Source of the DNA: Calliopum simillimum | Lineage: Eukaryota > Arthropoda > Insecta > Diptera > Lauxaniidae | Direction: 5' to 3' | NCBI GenBank assembly: GCA_951812925.1 | Contig: OX638370.1 | Location: 95,122,897-95,186,896, forward strand | Length of the DNA stretch: 64,000 nt | Shown: positions 12,111 to 24,019 of the stretch, in pieces | Numbering within the stretch: the stretch's first letter is position 1 | Layout: every line of letters begins with the position of its first letter | Translations under genes and position numbers: made by a program | The notes under the pieces: model-generated | Told to the model about the DNA's origin: nothing | The model's database searches: none | The model's input: the letters and a program-made list of their open reading frames with translations, nothing else

Positions 12111-13618
12111 TCGGCATTTCTGGCAAAAAGGTCCACCATGACCAAAATATTAAAACTCATTAAAAGCTTATCATTTTATGATAATATCTTAAAGAAATAT
12201 TAAAATTTTACTAATTTAAGCAATTTACATACAAATTCCTAAACCATGATGTTTAAACCGACTCGAAGGTTGCACCAATGTAGTTTTTCTTTTTAAGTGG
12301 ATGTGTTTTTTTTTTTTTTTTTTCTTCTATAATCTTCATTGATAACAGTTGTTCCACAAAATCTCTCTTACAACATTAATGATACAATACAAAAAACTGA
12401 AAAGAGAACAATGCAATCCCGAATAACTGTAATTTTTTCTTTCATCTACTGTCCGGTTCGTTACTGAAAAAGGTAATTTGTCATCATTGCTTCACAAATC
12501 AAGTGCAAACCAAGCAGCAAATGTTTCAAAAAAAAACTGCAAATATGGGATAGTACACACAATTAAAAAAAATAAATTTATTGCAAAAAATAAAATTTTA
12601 AGTTATTTAAAGTTGGTCCCGTTCGTCACTTTTGGCTCAAAAGTAACGTATTTTTGAAATTTTATTCTACTGTAAAATTCTAAAACTATATTATGGATAA
12701 ATCTTGTTATCCTAAGGTCATAATAAAATCGTACGAGTAGCATTTTCTTAGAACACATTAACCCATTATATCCTGTTTTATGGTTTTTTTGACACCTTTT
12801 TTAGAAAAAACTTGGTTATAATGGGTTAAAGTATCCTTTAAAAATATTCTACGTTAAATTTCACTAGTGGTCATCAAATGCAAGAATTTCTTAAAACTTA
12901 GAAATAATGCGTAAAAAAGTAATTAAAGTGTTGCAGTTGTCAGATTAGCAAATTTCACAATTGCCAATAGAACAGCGCACAAGATTTTTTCGCTCCCAAA
13001 ACTGAATTTGGCTTAAATCAACCTTACTAAATAAACTTAAAATACATACATATGCAAAACGTTACCCGATTGAATCATAATGGAAAAAATATCACGTTCA
13101 TATTGTCACGTATCGATTCAGATTACGACCAAAACGAAAAAAAGTATAGAAGATATTTGAATCAAACAAAATAAATTAAAGAGTAACATCATTGCATAAT
13201 ACTATATAATTAGTTGCACGAAAAAGTTCTGACTTGTTTCGCTTGATTCTGACTTTCTTTGAATAGGCACGAAAGCTACTTCTATTTTTGTCACGTTCGT
13301 TTTGTGTCTTTTTTTTTGCGTGTATCTTGGAACCAGGACTTCTTTGCTAAAATTAGTGTCTTAGCATGTGTTCAACTAAGGCGCTAAATGTGCACTTTTT
13401 TGTCGGAAGCTGCCATTTTCTGATCCCTCTTTATTAGGTGTGAGCTTTAACATTTTGCGTTGTTCAAAAGTGTTCCTATTCTAAAAATTATAACGCGAAA
13501 ATTCTCTTGTGTTTTTTTTTTGGAGGTTTGTTTTTCGAATAGAGATAAAACTGGCATTTTGTGGTCAAATCTGGCAACTCTAATGTCATTTATGTTCAGT
13601 TTGGTTTGCCATTTCATC
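12111..13618. other. no gene seen apart from a tiny TTAA-flanked hairpin
   Basis: AT-rich DNA with long T tracts (12308-12324, 13310-13317). The 72-bp hairpin at 12758-12829 is listed separately. The stretch just before 13619 is the presumed leader of the rosa-like transposase. Confidence 0.5.
12758..12829. mobile_element. 64-bp hairpin flanked by TTAA (piggyBac-like micro-MITE)
   Basis: TTAA at 12758-12761 is followed by CCCATTATA. The mirror TATAATGGG is followed by TTAA at 12826-12829. TTAA target duplications with CCC/GGG outer bases are the piggyBac hallmark. The element would be only 64 bp with about 9-bp ends, so chance cannot be excluded. Confidence 0.45.
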
Positions 13619-14128
13619 ATGAACAGGTTGACAAAAAAACAACGCTTGCAAATCGTGCAAATTTATTTCGAAAATAATGGTTCAGTTCGCGAAGTTTACC
13701 GCAAGCTCCGTCCATTTTATGGTCGACATAATCGTCCATCAGAGCAATTAATTCGGTTAACCATGGATCGTTTTCGCACTACGTTTACTCTATGTGATAA
13801 TACGCATCCGCAGAGACGTCGAACAGTGCGCACCGAAGAAACAATTGCCGCTGTAGAGCAAAATGTTGAAGAGGACCCGAATGAATCGATTCGCCACCGT
13901 GCACAGCAATTGGAGCTTTGTCCATCAACTTTATGGAAGATTTTGCGCAAAGATCTTGGCTTGCGACCTTACAAGATCCAGCTTGTGCAAGAATTAAAGC
14001 CGCGAGACCATGCAATGCGTCGTGATTTTGGTGTATGGGCCGAAAATGAGATTGATCTCGATGCTGATTTTCATCGCAAAATTTTGTTTGGTGACGACAA
14101 ACCCCAAAAAACATATCTCATTCAATAA
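13619..14128 (+). pseudogene. rosa-like (mariner group) transposase, N-terminal half
   Basis: The ATG at 13619, in the MNRLTKKQRLQIVQIYFEN context, is the likely true start. An upstream in-frame ATG at 13460 adds a segment with no family likeness. The protein has an N-terminal helix-turn-helix (about residues 1-60), a basic linker with RRRTVRTEE, and a second helix-turn-helix (CPSTLWKILRKDLGLRPYKIQ). It then reaches the first catalytic motif, KILFGDDK, about 155 residues in. Family members read FSDE there. The sequence breaks off immediately after this point into unrelated residues and a stop, so about half the protein, including the two remaining catalytic residues, is missing. From memory the N-terminus resembles DD41D/rosa-type transposases of insects. 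The diagnostic spacing cannot be checked because that part is gone. Confidence 0.8.
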
Positions 14129-15583
14129 TTTAATTTCTTTTAAATGCTCATGCTTTCACTGCATTAAATTGGCAAAAACGATACGAGTTTTTCTATAAAT
14201 ATTTTTCATTTTTGCAAGCAACAACAGCAACCCACAGATGAAGACATCGTTGTGTGAAATTTAACAATCATTGACAGCTGAACCTGTCGTCTTTATCATG
14301 ACATACGATGATGACAACAACATTCAAAATGAACATAAAACTGTATAAAAAAATAACCAGCCAGCGCACAGCAACAGCAAATGTTGTTGCTGCTGATGCA
14401 GGTGACAGTGAATGCAGCAACAAGAAAGTTAAAAATTAAAAGGAAAAATATATTAAATCCTTTACCACAAACACAACAAAAAAGTAAAGGAAACTGTTCA
14501 GCACGTTCAAGCCATGCTTGTCAAGCATGCAAATGACGATCACTTGTGATAAAATTGAATTATTAGCAAAAAAATGTAAAAAAAAAAGTAAAAATCAGAA
14601 GAAAAAAAATGTTGTTGCTGCTGCTGTGTTGCTTCTTCTTCCTTGTCAACATCTACTGCTTAGCCATGACAACAACAACACAACAACAACAACAACAATC
14701 TCAACATTTGCGTGTAGTAAGCTCCCTGCTCTGTTGCATTCAGTGAATGCGCGCTTTGTATGCAAATTTCCTTGTCCTTCTCGCTGCATCTCTCCTGTTG
14801 CTGTCTGTTGTCTGCGTTGCTTGCATTAAAAATTAGAAAGAGATAGAAAATATTTAAAAACAAAAAATCTGAGAAAAAACTTTGACTCCTCAAGAAAAAA
14901 TTATCCTAGACAAGCTAATCGATCATCTTCACCTGGTGCGGTTGAACGGTTGCAGCTGGTGGTTGGTTGCTGCTGCTTTCGTTGGTAACATGTTGCACTT
15001 CCGATGGCAAAGAAGACGACGATGAGACACGGTTTTATGTCTTTATTTGACAGTTATTTGCGCGTGCATTGATTTTAAGAAAAATCACATTCCTTACAGT
15101 TAGAGAGTAGAGGGAAGGAGTAGTGTGTTTGGTTAGACCTTTGGAGTTTTTATTGGATTCGATTGATTGGTTGATTGAAAAATATTTCTTTTCAAACGTT
15201 GCTGGTTTTGGTGGTATTTAATTTAGGTACTTGTATCATTGAGGTATTGTCCAACGAGTGGTCGAAAGTAGGCAAAATCGCTGTACCGTGTCTTTCCTTG
15301 ACGACAAAAATTGAATTTAGACCAAGTTCATTCAGGTTCAAAAATCAGAAAGTTTCATTAAGCATTCTCAAAACATAGCTATTTAACTAATTCAATGCGT
15401 GTTCAGAAGATTGTAACGTCCTCAATTTTTGACCAATTTGGATTTAATTTGACTTGGACTACAATAATTAAAACTAAAGAATACAAAATATTCCTGAGTA
15501 TGCCTTTACCGTGGAATAAAGTGCTTTTTTCCTTTTATGAACTAAACAAATTTAATTTACATCAAAAATGTGTCTTTCAAACA
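14129..15583. other. no gene seen; CAA microsatellite and CTG-rich DNA
   Basis: An interrupted CAA run occupies 14669-14698, and GCTGCTG/CAGCAG triplets recur at 14380-14420, 14610-14640 and 14950-14990. Overlapping open frames on both strands here are products of these triplets. Nothing else could be supported. Confidence 0.5.
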
Positions 15584-17493
15584 CACGGTGGTTTTTAAAA
15601 AAATTCAACTTTTTGAAATACCACCCGCGATTTTTTTCGGGGATAGTGTTGGGGGACCCTTCTAGTAACAGAATCCGGGGACCGCGAAATCGAACGTCCA
15701 GCCGTTTTTTTTTTTTCGACATTTTAGTTTTTTTAACGATTTTTGAGAATGTCTCGGATTTATATACATATTATGTACACATATATATGTATGTACGTAC
15801 ATATATATACTTGTGTATGTATGTATGTGTAATATATATATATGTATATATATATACATACATGCATACATACATATAAAAGGTATCGTTTCCGCACCAT
15901 TTATTGTTAAAAAAAATCGGTTTTTTCGTATATAAAAAAACACAAACAAAAACCAGATACAGCAATAGTCACTCCAGATGTGATTTTTGATGCTTAATCC
16001 GAATCCGGTCTTAGAATTGCTCTATTACTTCTGGACTTTGAGATATCCTTACATATATGTATAAAGGACACCACTTTTTTTCCTATTTTTGAAGTTATAT
16101 AACAAGATAAGATAATATTATGCCGTAAAATCTGGTATGACAGTTAATAGCCCTAGTTTTTTTCTTGAAAACTCAATCAAACCGATAACGATATCTTTTT
16201 TTTTGTCGGAGATATCTTTACCTAAAAAGTTAAAAAAGTGCAAAAACACGATTTTTGGCTATATTGGATGTTATATGCAGGACACACAAAATTCTTCTGT
16301 GAATTTCTATTGCCAGAAGCATTTAGTGCTTTCTTTTGGCTTTCAACTGAGCTATTAAATGTTCATCTGCAATATTTCTCTGCAAAGTTATGTTAACTTT
16401 AAAAGCACACCATGAAACTTAAAGCGAAAAATCTCGGTTTTTGGCTATATTTGAGGTCGTATACAGTACGGACGAAATTTTTCTGCTCTTTTTTACCAAC
16501 CGAAGCATTTAAAACCATTCTTTATCTTCAAAATGAGCTAACAAGTGGTCTCTTGTAATAGTTTTCTTAAAAGTTATGACTATTTTAAGACGACATGTTG
16601 CAGCAATACGTATATAAGAAATACTCGTACACTAGACACCCCTGTGAGTTTGCACTTCATAATGTAATTTTTAAACGGTCATAACTTTGTAGAGGAATAT
16701 TGCAGATGAACATATAACAGCTCAATTGAAAGCCAAAAGAAAGTACTAAATGCTTTTGGTAATAGAAATTCACAGAAGAATTTTGTGTGTCCTGCATATA
16801 ACATCCAATATAGCCAAAAATCGTGTTTTTGCACTTTTTTAACTTTTTAGGTAAATATATCTCCGACAAAAAAAAAGATATCGTTATCGGTTTGATTGAG
16901 TTTTCAAGAAAAAAACTAGGGCTATTAACTGTCATACCAGATTTTACGGCATAATATTATCTTATCTTGTTATATAACTTCAAAAATAGGAAAAAAAGTG
17001 GTGTCCTTTATACATATATGTAAGGATATCTCAAAGTCCAGAAGTAATAGAGCAATTCTAAGACCGGATTCAGATTAAGCATCAAAAATCACAACTGGAG
17101 TGACTATTGCTGTATCCGGTTTTTGTTTGTGTTTTTTTATATACGAAAAAACCGATTTTTTTTAACAATAAATGGTGCGGAAACGATACCTTTTATATGT
17201 ATGTATGCATGTATGTATATATATATACATACATATATATATATTACACATACATACATACACAAGTATATATATGTACGTACATACATATATATGTGTA
17301 CATAATATGTATATAAATCCGAGACATTCTCAAAAATCGTTAAAAAAACTAAAATGTCGAAAAAAAAAAAACGGCTGGACGTTCGATTTCGCGGTTCCCG
17401 GATTCTGATACTAGAAGGGTCCCCCAACACTATCCCCGAAAAAAATCGCGGGTGGTATTTCAAAAAGTTGAAATTTTTTAAAAACAACCGTGA
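15584..17493. repeat. 1.9-kb near-perfect palindrome (giant foldback)
   Basis: Arms of about 810 bp (15584-16395 and 16677-17493) are inverted copies with few differences. Even the ATAC/GTAT microsatellite inside each arm (15765-15880, 17195-17315) differs by only one 4-bp indel. The 280-bp spacer is not unrelated: it contains a diverged extra copy of arm sequence (TTTTTGGCTATATT at about 16253 and again at 16440, each followed by similar text). The many open frames on both strands are mirror images created by the palindrome. No protein family is recognisable. Such a unit, if transcribed, would form a long hairpin RNA. Confidence 0.9.
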
Positions 17494-18197
17494 ACATACA
17501 GACAGTACCTTGAGCAGAAAAAAATTAAAATATAACCTTGAAACTTTTATGCTCTTTTAAGTGCAAAAAAGCTTTACCGTGTTACCGTGATATTTTTGAA
17601 ATTTACTATAAAAAATTACATGAGAAATGAATTTATCATTTTTATTATGTTTGTAATGCCAACTTTAATTTGAATCAATTACTTATTTCCGGCACCGGAA
17701 AATTGTATATTTTGGTTTATTTTTGCAGAATAACTTCTATATTTTAGTTGGATTTTTGTAAAAGATTTTTTTTAAGCTCACTTTGACCACGGAGACAAAG
17801 TTCAAAATTTCATTGAATTATCTTGCTGCCAAAAAATGATGAAGATAATTTACTCGTATGACAGCTAGACAGACGGACATAGCTATATAGACTCAGGAGA
17901 TGACACTGGTCAAGAATATGTATATCTGTGGACTTTTGACAAAAATACCTTACTCAAGATAAGACAATTTTCTAGGACTTTGGTCACAAAAATATAGTTT
18001 AAATACATTTTTTTAGTGTAATCTTCATGTCTCTATGATTTCTAGTTCCACAGATATAAGGGTGTTCCATTATTCACGAAAGATTTGAATTAAGTAAAAA
18101 TACATTGAAGAACGAGATTCAAAGCTGCATAAACGAAACTTGGCCACATTATTGAGAAGCAGCTTTTTTGCTCTCATGGAAAGTTTTCAGTTTTGAA
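17494..18197. other. no gene seen
   Basis: AT-rich single-copy-looking DNA between the 1.9-kb palindrome and the TTA-flanked MITE. No open frame, RNA gene or repeat could be supported. Confidence 0.5.
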
Positions 18198-18476
18198 TTA
18201 GGGGTCGTTCACATGTTATGTAACGCGCCAGTGGGGGAGGCAGGGGTCGGAAGATTTGTTACGAAGTGCTACAAGGAGGGGGGAGGTATCATTAACTACG
18301 TTACGTAACGTCGATTTTATAATTTTATGTGACAATAAATTTATATTCAAGTTACCAAAATTAAGATTTGTTACGTTACTAGGGGTTGTATGTTTTGTTT
18401 CGTTGCGTTATTACCGAGGAGGCAGGGGCTAAAATTGATCTAAAATTGCGTTACGTTACATGTGAACGGCCCCTTA
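18198..18476. mobile_element. 273-bp PIF/Harbinger-like MITE with TTA target duplication
   Basis: TTA at 18198-18200 is followed by GGGGTCGTTCACATGTTATG. The right end, reading CATGTGAACGGCCCC, is followed by TTA at 18474-18476. Inverted termini extend about 25 bp with two or three mismatches. A 3-bp TTA duplication and G-rich tips are the PIF/Harbinger signature. The interior is non-coding and holds the palindrome ACGTTACGTAACGT at about 18299-18312, plus further GTTACGTTA motifs that could be subterminal transposase sites. Confidence 0.78.
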
Positions 18477-18700
18477 GGTTTTTTTGTCAAAATGTCACAG
18501 ATACTTTTTTATAAGCCTACCATGCCTCACACTGACTGGTTAAAAATCCCTTAAAGCTGGCCAAAATTCGAAAAATAGAGTTTTTTCAAATAACTTTTAA
18601 CAGATTTTATCTTCTTACTGATATTCATAGAACTCGATACAACGGTCTTGTGATCGCTTCTAAAGTACGTTTCTCAGACGACATATTTCATGATAGTCCG

Positions 18701-19399
18701 GGAGCCGGCAATACTAAAAGTGCCGTCATCGCGGATTCTGAAATTTTTAATGCAAAATGGTAGTTTACACTAAGACGAATAAGAAAAGCTTGGTCAGCAT
18801 GGTTGTAGCCTGGCAGAAATATTTTTAAATGGTTTTTGAATTATTAAATTTTCGGAATGTTTTGCCGTCATCGCGGATTTTGATCAATCTTAATATTAAT
18901 CGATGATAAATTTCATAACCATTCAGAAAAAATCCGGTCGACCAAATTTTTTCTGCCGAAAATGACCGGCAGACCTATTTTAATGGTGCGACAGTGGGTA
19001 CTTCCGGCAGTTTCTAAGCTCACATACCAAGATATTTTTAAATTTGACATTAAAAGACGTAAATTAAAAAACAAAAAAAAACAAATTTCCGTGATAACAG
19101 AGAAATTGTGCCCACCATTAAATTAGGTCTGCCGGTCATTTTCGCCAAAAAAAATTGGTCGGCCGGACTTTTTCTGAATGGTTATGAAATTTACCATCGA
19201 TTAATATTAAGATTGATCAAAATCCGCGATGACGGCAAAACATTCCGAAAATTTATTAATTCAAAAACCATTTAAAAATATTTCTGCCAGGCTACAACCA
19301 TGCTGACCAAGCTTTTCTTATTCGTCTTAGTGTAAACTACCATTTTGCATTAAAAATTTCAGAATCCGCGATGACGGCACTTTTAGTATTGCCGGCTCC
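18701..19399. repeat. 699-bp foldback palindrome
   Basis: GGAGCCGGCAATACTAAAAG at the left is matched exactly by its complement ending in GCCGGCTCC at 19399. Arms of about 280-300 bp are nearly identical, including two GCCGTCATCGCGGATT motifs per arm. Divergence rises toward the centre (about 18975-19110). There is no coding potential. No target duplication is obvious next to the GGAGCC ends. Confidence 0.85.
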
Positions 19400-20019
19400 T
19401 CGCCTATGAGTTTAAAATTAAAATAAAGTGTTCACTGTGAAACTGAACCGATTTGAATGTTTGAATTTGGAATTTCTTTGTAATAGGGAGAACAATCGAA
19501 CATTTAAGCTACAAATTCCCACTAAGTTATACTTTTTCGATAAATGTGACTAGCTTAAATCATAAACCACTTCACATAATCTAATTTGTTCCGGGAGAAA
19601 CCTTTTCTAACACATAAAAAAATTGAGAAACACTTTTAAGCACTTTTTGTTTGATGCGAACTTATCTAAGGCGCTCATAGGAAAATTTAACTCATATTGA
19701 TTGCCAAGTGTAAATACGTGTTGGTCGCCCGAAATGATAAAATTTCTATATATGCGACCGTCCAGTGGAAAAGGGACCTTATCTTCAATCACAAAATTTA
19801 GCAGTACAGCTAAAAATAAGAGATAGTGTAAATTTTAACAGTTTTCAGTTTAAGGTGGAATTCAGTGCTTAGACATGTTCTGAACACTTGACAATGATTT
19901 GATATTATCAAATTACAAGTACCAATAAAAGCGGTCTCCACCATGTAAAAATTGATAGTTGACAAACTTTGAACTTCAAAATCTAAAAACTTGGTTTTTT
20001 TCACATGTACGTGGGCTGA
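19400..20019. other. no gene seen
   Basis: Two short minus-strand open frames (61 and 81 codons) have no recognisable similarity, and the second overlaps the next element's terminal repeat. Nothing else is supported. Confidence 0.5.
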
Positions 20020-20021
20020 TA

Positions 20022-20664
20022 TATATATTTCTGGCCTAGGCAACACTAATGTCAATCACTAAAATCTGGCAACACAATAATAAAGTTTGCTATTTTTTAG
20101 CATAAACGTACTCACAACTTTTTGACGTACGACCATCATTTGTGTTGTTTGCAGTGACTTGAAAAAATCAATTTGGCAAAAAAATGGAATTAACTCGTGA
20201 ACATTTTCGTGCGATCATTTTGCACAACTTTCGACGCGAATTATCACGACAAGAGTGCACCGATGAACTTAAATCTTTATATGGCAATGAAGCACCATCC
20301 AATAGCACTGTGCAAAACTGGTTAAATGAATTCAATCGTGGCCGACGCTGCGTGAACTATTAATGAAATATCGTCATGTGACATACCGTAAGATAGAGGC
20401 ATCCTTGGGCATTCTAATACATTCGATTTTGCATGAACACTTAGTTGTAAAAAACGTTTGTTCTCGTTGGAAACGCCATAATTTATTAGTCGCTTAAATT
20501 ATCAATGGAAAAATTAATTTTCTTAACTCACTGTAAACAAAATAAATAGCTTTTGTAAATCAAAACGTTGTGAGTACGTTAATGCTAAAAAATGTCAAAC
20601 TTTATTATGGTGTAGCCAGATTTTAGCTATTGGCATTAGTGTTGCCTAGGCCAGAAATATATAC
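20022..20664. mobile_element. mariner deletion derivative with >100-bp TIRs
   Basis: The left end (TATATTTCTGGCCTAGGCAA near 20024) and the right end, read as complement, match for at least 105 bp with about 10% differences, through GTACTCACAAC. TATA at both edges fits TA target use. The 640-bp unit contains only the DNA-binding part of a mariner transposase, so it is a short non-autonomous derivative with retained termini. Confidence 0.8.
20184..20497 (+). pseudogene. mariner transposase, DNA-binding domain only
   Basis: The ATG at 20184 begins MELTREHFRAIILHNFRREL and runs 59 codons to a stop at 20361. It covers the first helix-turn-helix of mariner (YGNEAPSNSTVQNWLNEFN). After a deletion and frame change, the second helix-turn-helix follows in another frame (RHVTYRKIEASLGI... 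ILHEHL) and continues through CSRWKRHN to a stop at 20495. The whole catalytic domain is absent. Full mariner proteins are about 340 residues. This remnant cannot transpose, though a bipartite DNA-binding fragment of this kind could in principle compete for TIRs if its frame were open, which it is not. Confidence 0.82.
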
Positions 20665-23600
20665 AGCAGCTTACGTATCTAACATTATGCTCAATAATTT
20701 CTTTTTCATTAGAGAAACATTCTGTAGCGAAAACTTCACTATCAGCATATTATTTAGCATACCACATTACCCGTCAACGTTTCAAACACAAAAAATTTGG
20801 CTGAAATTGATCTAACAATTTGCTAGGAAATTCCATTAAACAAATAGTTACACCACAATACCCGAAGTTCCCCTACTTAAGTTGGAAACCTGTGTAATCC
20901 CCTGCTTGACAAACAAAAATGCAAAAAAAAAACTCTTCATTACAAGTGGAAGCTGCCTACAAAAAAGGATGGTTCACAAAAATAGCAACAAGAAATTGAT
21001 AAAATGAACTCAAAATTCTTCAAATTACACGATTTTGGTAACCTTATCAAGGCGAACCACGACGAATGTTTTAAAAACTTGTACGAAATTCATTTCTAGG
21101 AAAAGGGCCATTTATTATAAATGTCAATGAAAGTCTGAATAAATTATAAAGAACTCTACAGAAAACATCGTCCTCTGGTATCCAAGACCGAATTTTTAAG
21201 TCAGCGATCTTGGAAAGTATGCATTCTAGAGTGAAAGATTCCCTGATCTAAGAGTCAACAATTTCTCAAGTATCTCGCTGATTTTCGTCAGCAATTTGAA
21301 TAGGGTGGGCAAAATCAAAATGCCTCTTTATTTTTATTGATTTCAACATATTCTTATAAGTCGACTTAAAAAAAATCCCATTCTACCATAGTTTTGGACT
21401 AATCAAAAACTTACAAGTCACTATGAATTGCAGACAATCACTGCCGCCAGACTTGTACAGCAATTGACAGTAGTATTTTCTTGTTGTTTCTTTTTTATTG
21501 CTGTCGTCAACATTGTTGTCGCACAGTTGTTGCAGTAACATGTTTAACATATAATAGATAGCGCCACCTATGGTCAGAAGCAGCAGCAGCAGCAATTTCT
21601 GTGCAACGATCTAACAAAAAAAGTCAACAGCAATTGCGGCAAAAGACATTTTGCGTTAAATTGAATTTATTTGACAATTTAATGTTGTTGGTTGGTTTTT
21701 TTGTAGGCAACATTTTCTTGTTTACTTTTTTTGCATAAAACAACAAACAAGGAAACGACAACATATCGAAAAACTTAACAAATTTATTGGTTGATTTGCA
21801 TTTTTATAGCAAATTGATAGGAAACTACGAGTACGCGGAGTACATAGAGCCGGCAAGTTTATTTTGTACTTATTTTTTTTTTTTTTGAGACTTCATTGCG
21901 ATTCGTTGCAGTTCATTTGACCAATGGTAGAAATGCAAATTTTATATCACTTGCCAGCCAGCAAGTGATTAAGGTTCTTTTTGGTCCTTTTTTTGCCATT
22001 TGTGTCCAATTTATATTTTCCATTTTGTTCCTTCAACTCAATAACTCTTGTCTAGTTTTTTACTCAATTAACATTGATTTACTTCGTACTCAGACTTTTA
22101 TCTTTATCTTTATTGTGTCATATCTTATATTTTTTCCATAATTTTATTTACATATTAAATGCATTCCTTCGTCGCATATCGGATTTGTAATCAGCGACAT
22201 CTAATTGACAGGCAACATTTGTGTGACACGCATATCGTCAATTGCTCAAGACATAGTGGGTGAATGTAAATATAAATAATTTAATATTATAGAAACTATG
22301 TATTGAAAGTCTGGGAGCTTTTAGAGGATCTAGAATTATAAACACTTTAATATATAGGAAGTTTGAAAATCCACACAGTAAAAACTTTAGTTTAATTTTG
22401 AAACTAAAAAGTATATATAGAACAATGCCAAAAATGTATTAATTTTAAACTATTTTGGAATAAATTTTAAACTTTTTTGGAAAAAAATCGGAATTTTATA
22501 CCTAAAAAGTTTAAAATCAATAGTAAAGGGAATCAAAACCAAAAAAGTAAAATATTATTTTTTAGTGTGTAGCATAACTTCAGCAAAAGTTGGAAAAGTC
22601 GTTTAGAAGGAGAAAAAGTTATTCAGAATTTTCATCATCTCCATATGCTCCTCCTAAGGTTAACAGCAGTAAACTTCCTCCAATCATCAATATGGTTTCT
22701 GTAGAGAATGTTATTTTAGAGATCTAATAAGATTTCAAAATAGAAAATGAAACCAATGCGTTCACCTCTGTTTATTTCAAAGTCGTTTTGTTCGAGCTCT
22801 TGCATCAAATAACTAAGTAATTGCATAATGTGTCAGAGAGTTCTTTCCTTGTTCAACTATGAGGTTCAACACAGAACGTGTTGTGAACTATGGTTTCACG
22901 TCTTAAATGCACTGCATCAATGGTGGAGTTTCCCAGAGATATGTATGCCCAATTCAACTCTTTTCCAAATGTGTGTACTCTTGTTTTTATCCTACTAAAG
23001 TAAAGTATACAGTAGAAAGAAAGGTTAACATATTTTTATTTCTTATATGGATTCCACGATCCTAATCGTTTCTTTCAACACATTGAATACAGAGATTGCT
23101 TTACAGTCACTTGAGAGAGTAGTATTCACATGCCGACTTTTAATCTCAACCGCAGCAGGCCTTAAGCTCTTTCTGAAGCCAATAAGAGTAACAAATTTTA
23201 CTTCTCTCTTGTTGATCTTTCTACTGTGTACTTTACTTTAATAAGATCACGGCTAGTGATGTGCTAACCAAGACTAAGACCTTAGTCTTGGTCTTGGACA
23301 TTGAGTTTTGGTCTTGGTTTTGATATTAAGTTTTGTTCTTGGTCTTGGTCTTGTAAATATTTCTAAAAATTAATGAGTATTAATTATTTCCAACCCTTCC
23401 AAAATAATTGAATTTTTAAGATGCCAAATTTTGTATTGAGACTATGTATACATTTTATTTAGAGTGCAAACCTTCCTTCACTAAAAGCTTTCACATATTT
23501 ACACCAAAAACATCATTAATATCTGTCATAGCAAACCAGATCAAGCTACGAATATGAAACTGAATAGTACATACTTTCCGGAAATGCTCCAATAAGGCTT

Positions 23601-24019
23601 GTCACCAACTCACGCTTCGATTTTATTAAGGAAAATTAGCAAAGTAGTAGATAACGTGAAAGACGTAAAGTCATGTGAAATACTTAAATACTCATTTGAC
23701 TATGTAAATCCAGGAATCGGGGAAAATTGAAAGGGAAACCAAAGTTATTGCAAAAGATCGTAGACGCTCCATTTGGTCCCTATATTCCCCCTGTGTGTTA
23801 TTGCAAGTTTTTGGTATCCCATCTGCACTGCACTTTTGCGCTCCATATTCGTTTTCCCTAAACGCTTGACATAAATCAACGAATGAAGTGTAAAAAATGT
23901 TTTATGACTTCTCATCACAGAAACCAAAAATTGATTGCATGTACTCGTTGTGTTAAGACCCAATGAGAAATAGTTGTGGGAGGCCACCTACTTGAAATGA
24001 GACAAAGGAGACAAGGCTT
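20665..24019. other. no gene seen; short TTGGTC and CAG repeats
   Basis: Contains a CAGCAGCAGCAGCAG run near 21580, a T tract at 21871-21886 and a TCTTGG/TTGGTC hexamer array at about 23273-23355. Open frames of 60-92 codons show no domain or family likeness. Confidence 0.5.

Noticed and set aside
13460..13618. Upstream in-frame start for the rosa-like transposase
   Set aside because: The extra 53 residues have no family likeness. The family's usual N-terminus begins at 13619.
15568..17560. Many open frames of 60-116 codons on both strands
   Set aside because: They are mirror images generated by the palindrome and its ATAC/GTAT tract.
20880..21300. Possible Tc1-like N-terminal remnant (SRRTTTNVLK region)
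   Set aside because: Only a few residues resemble the family, and neither a helix-turn-helix nor a terminus could be traced.
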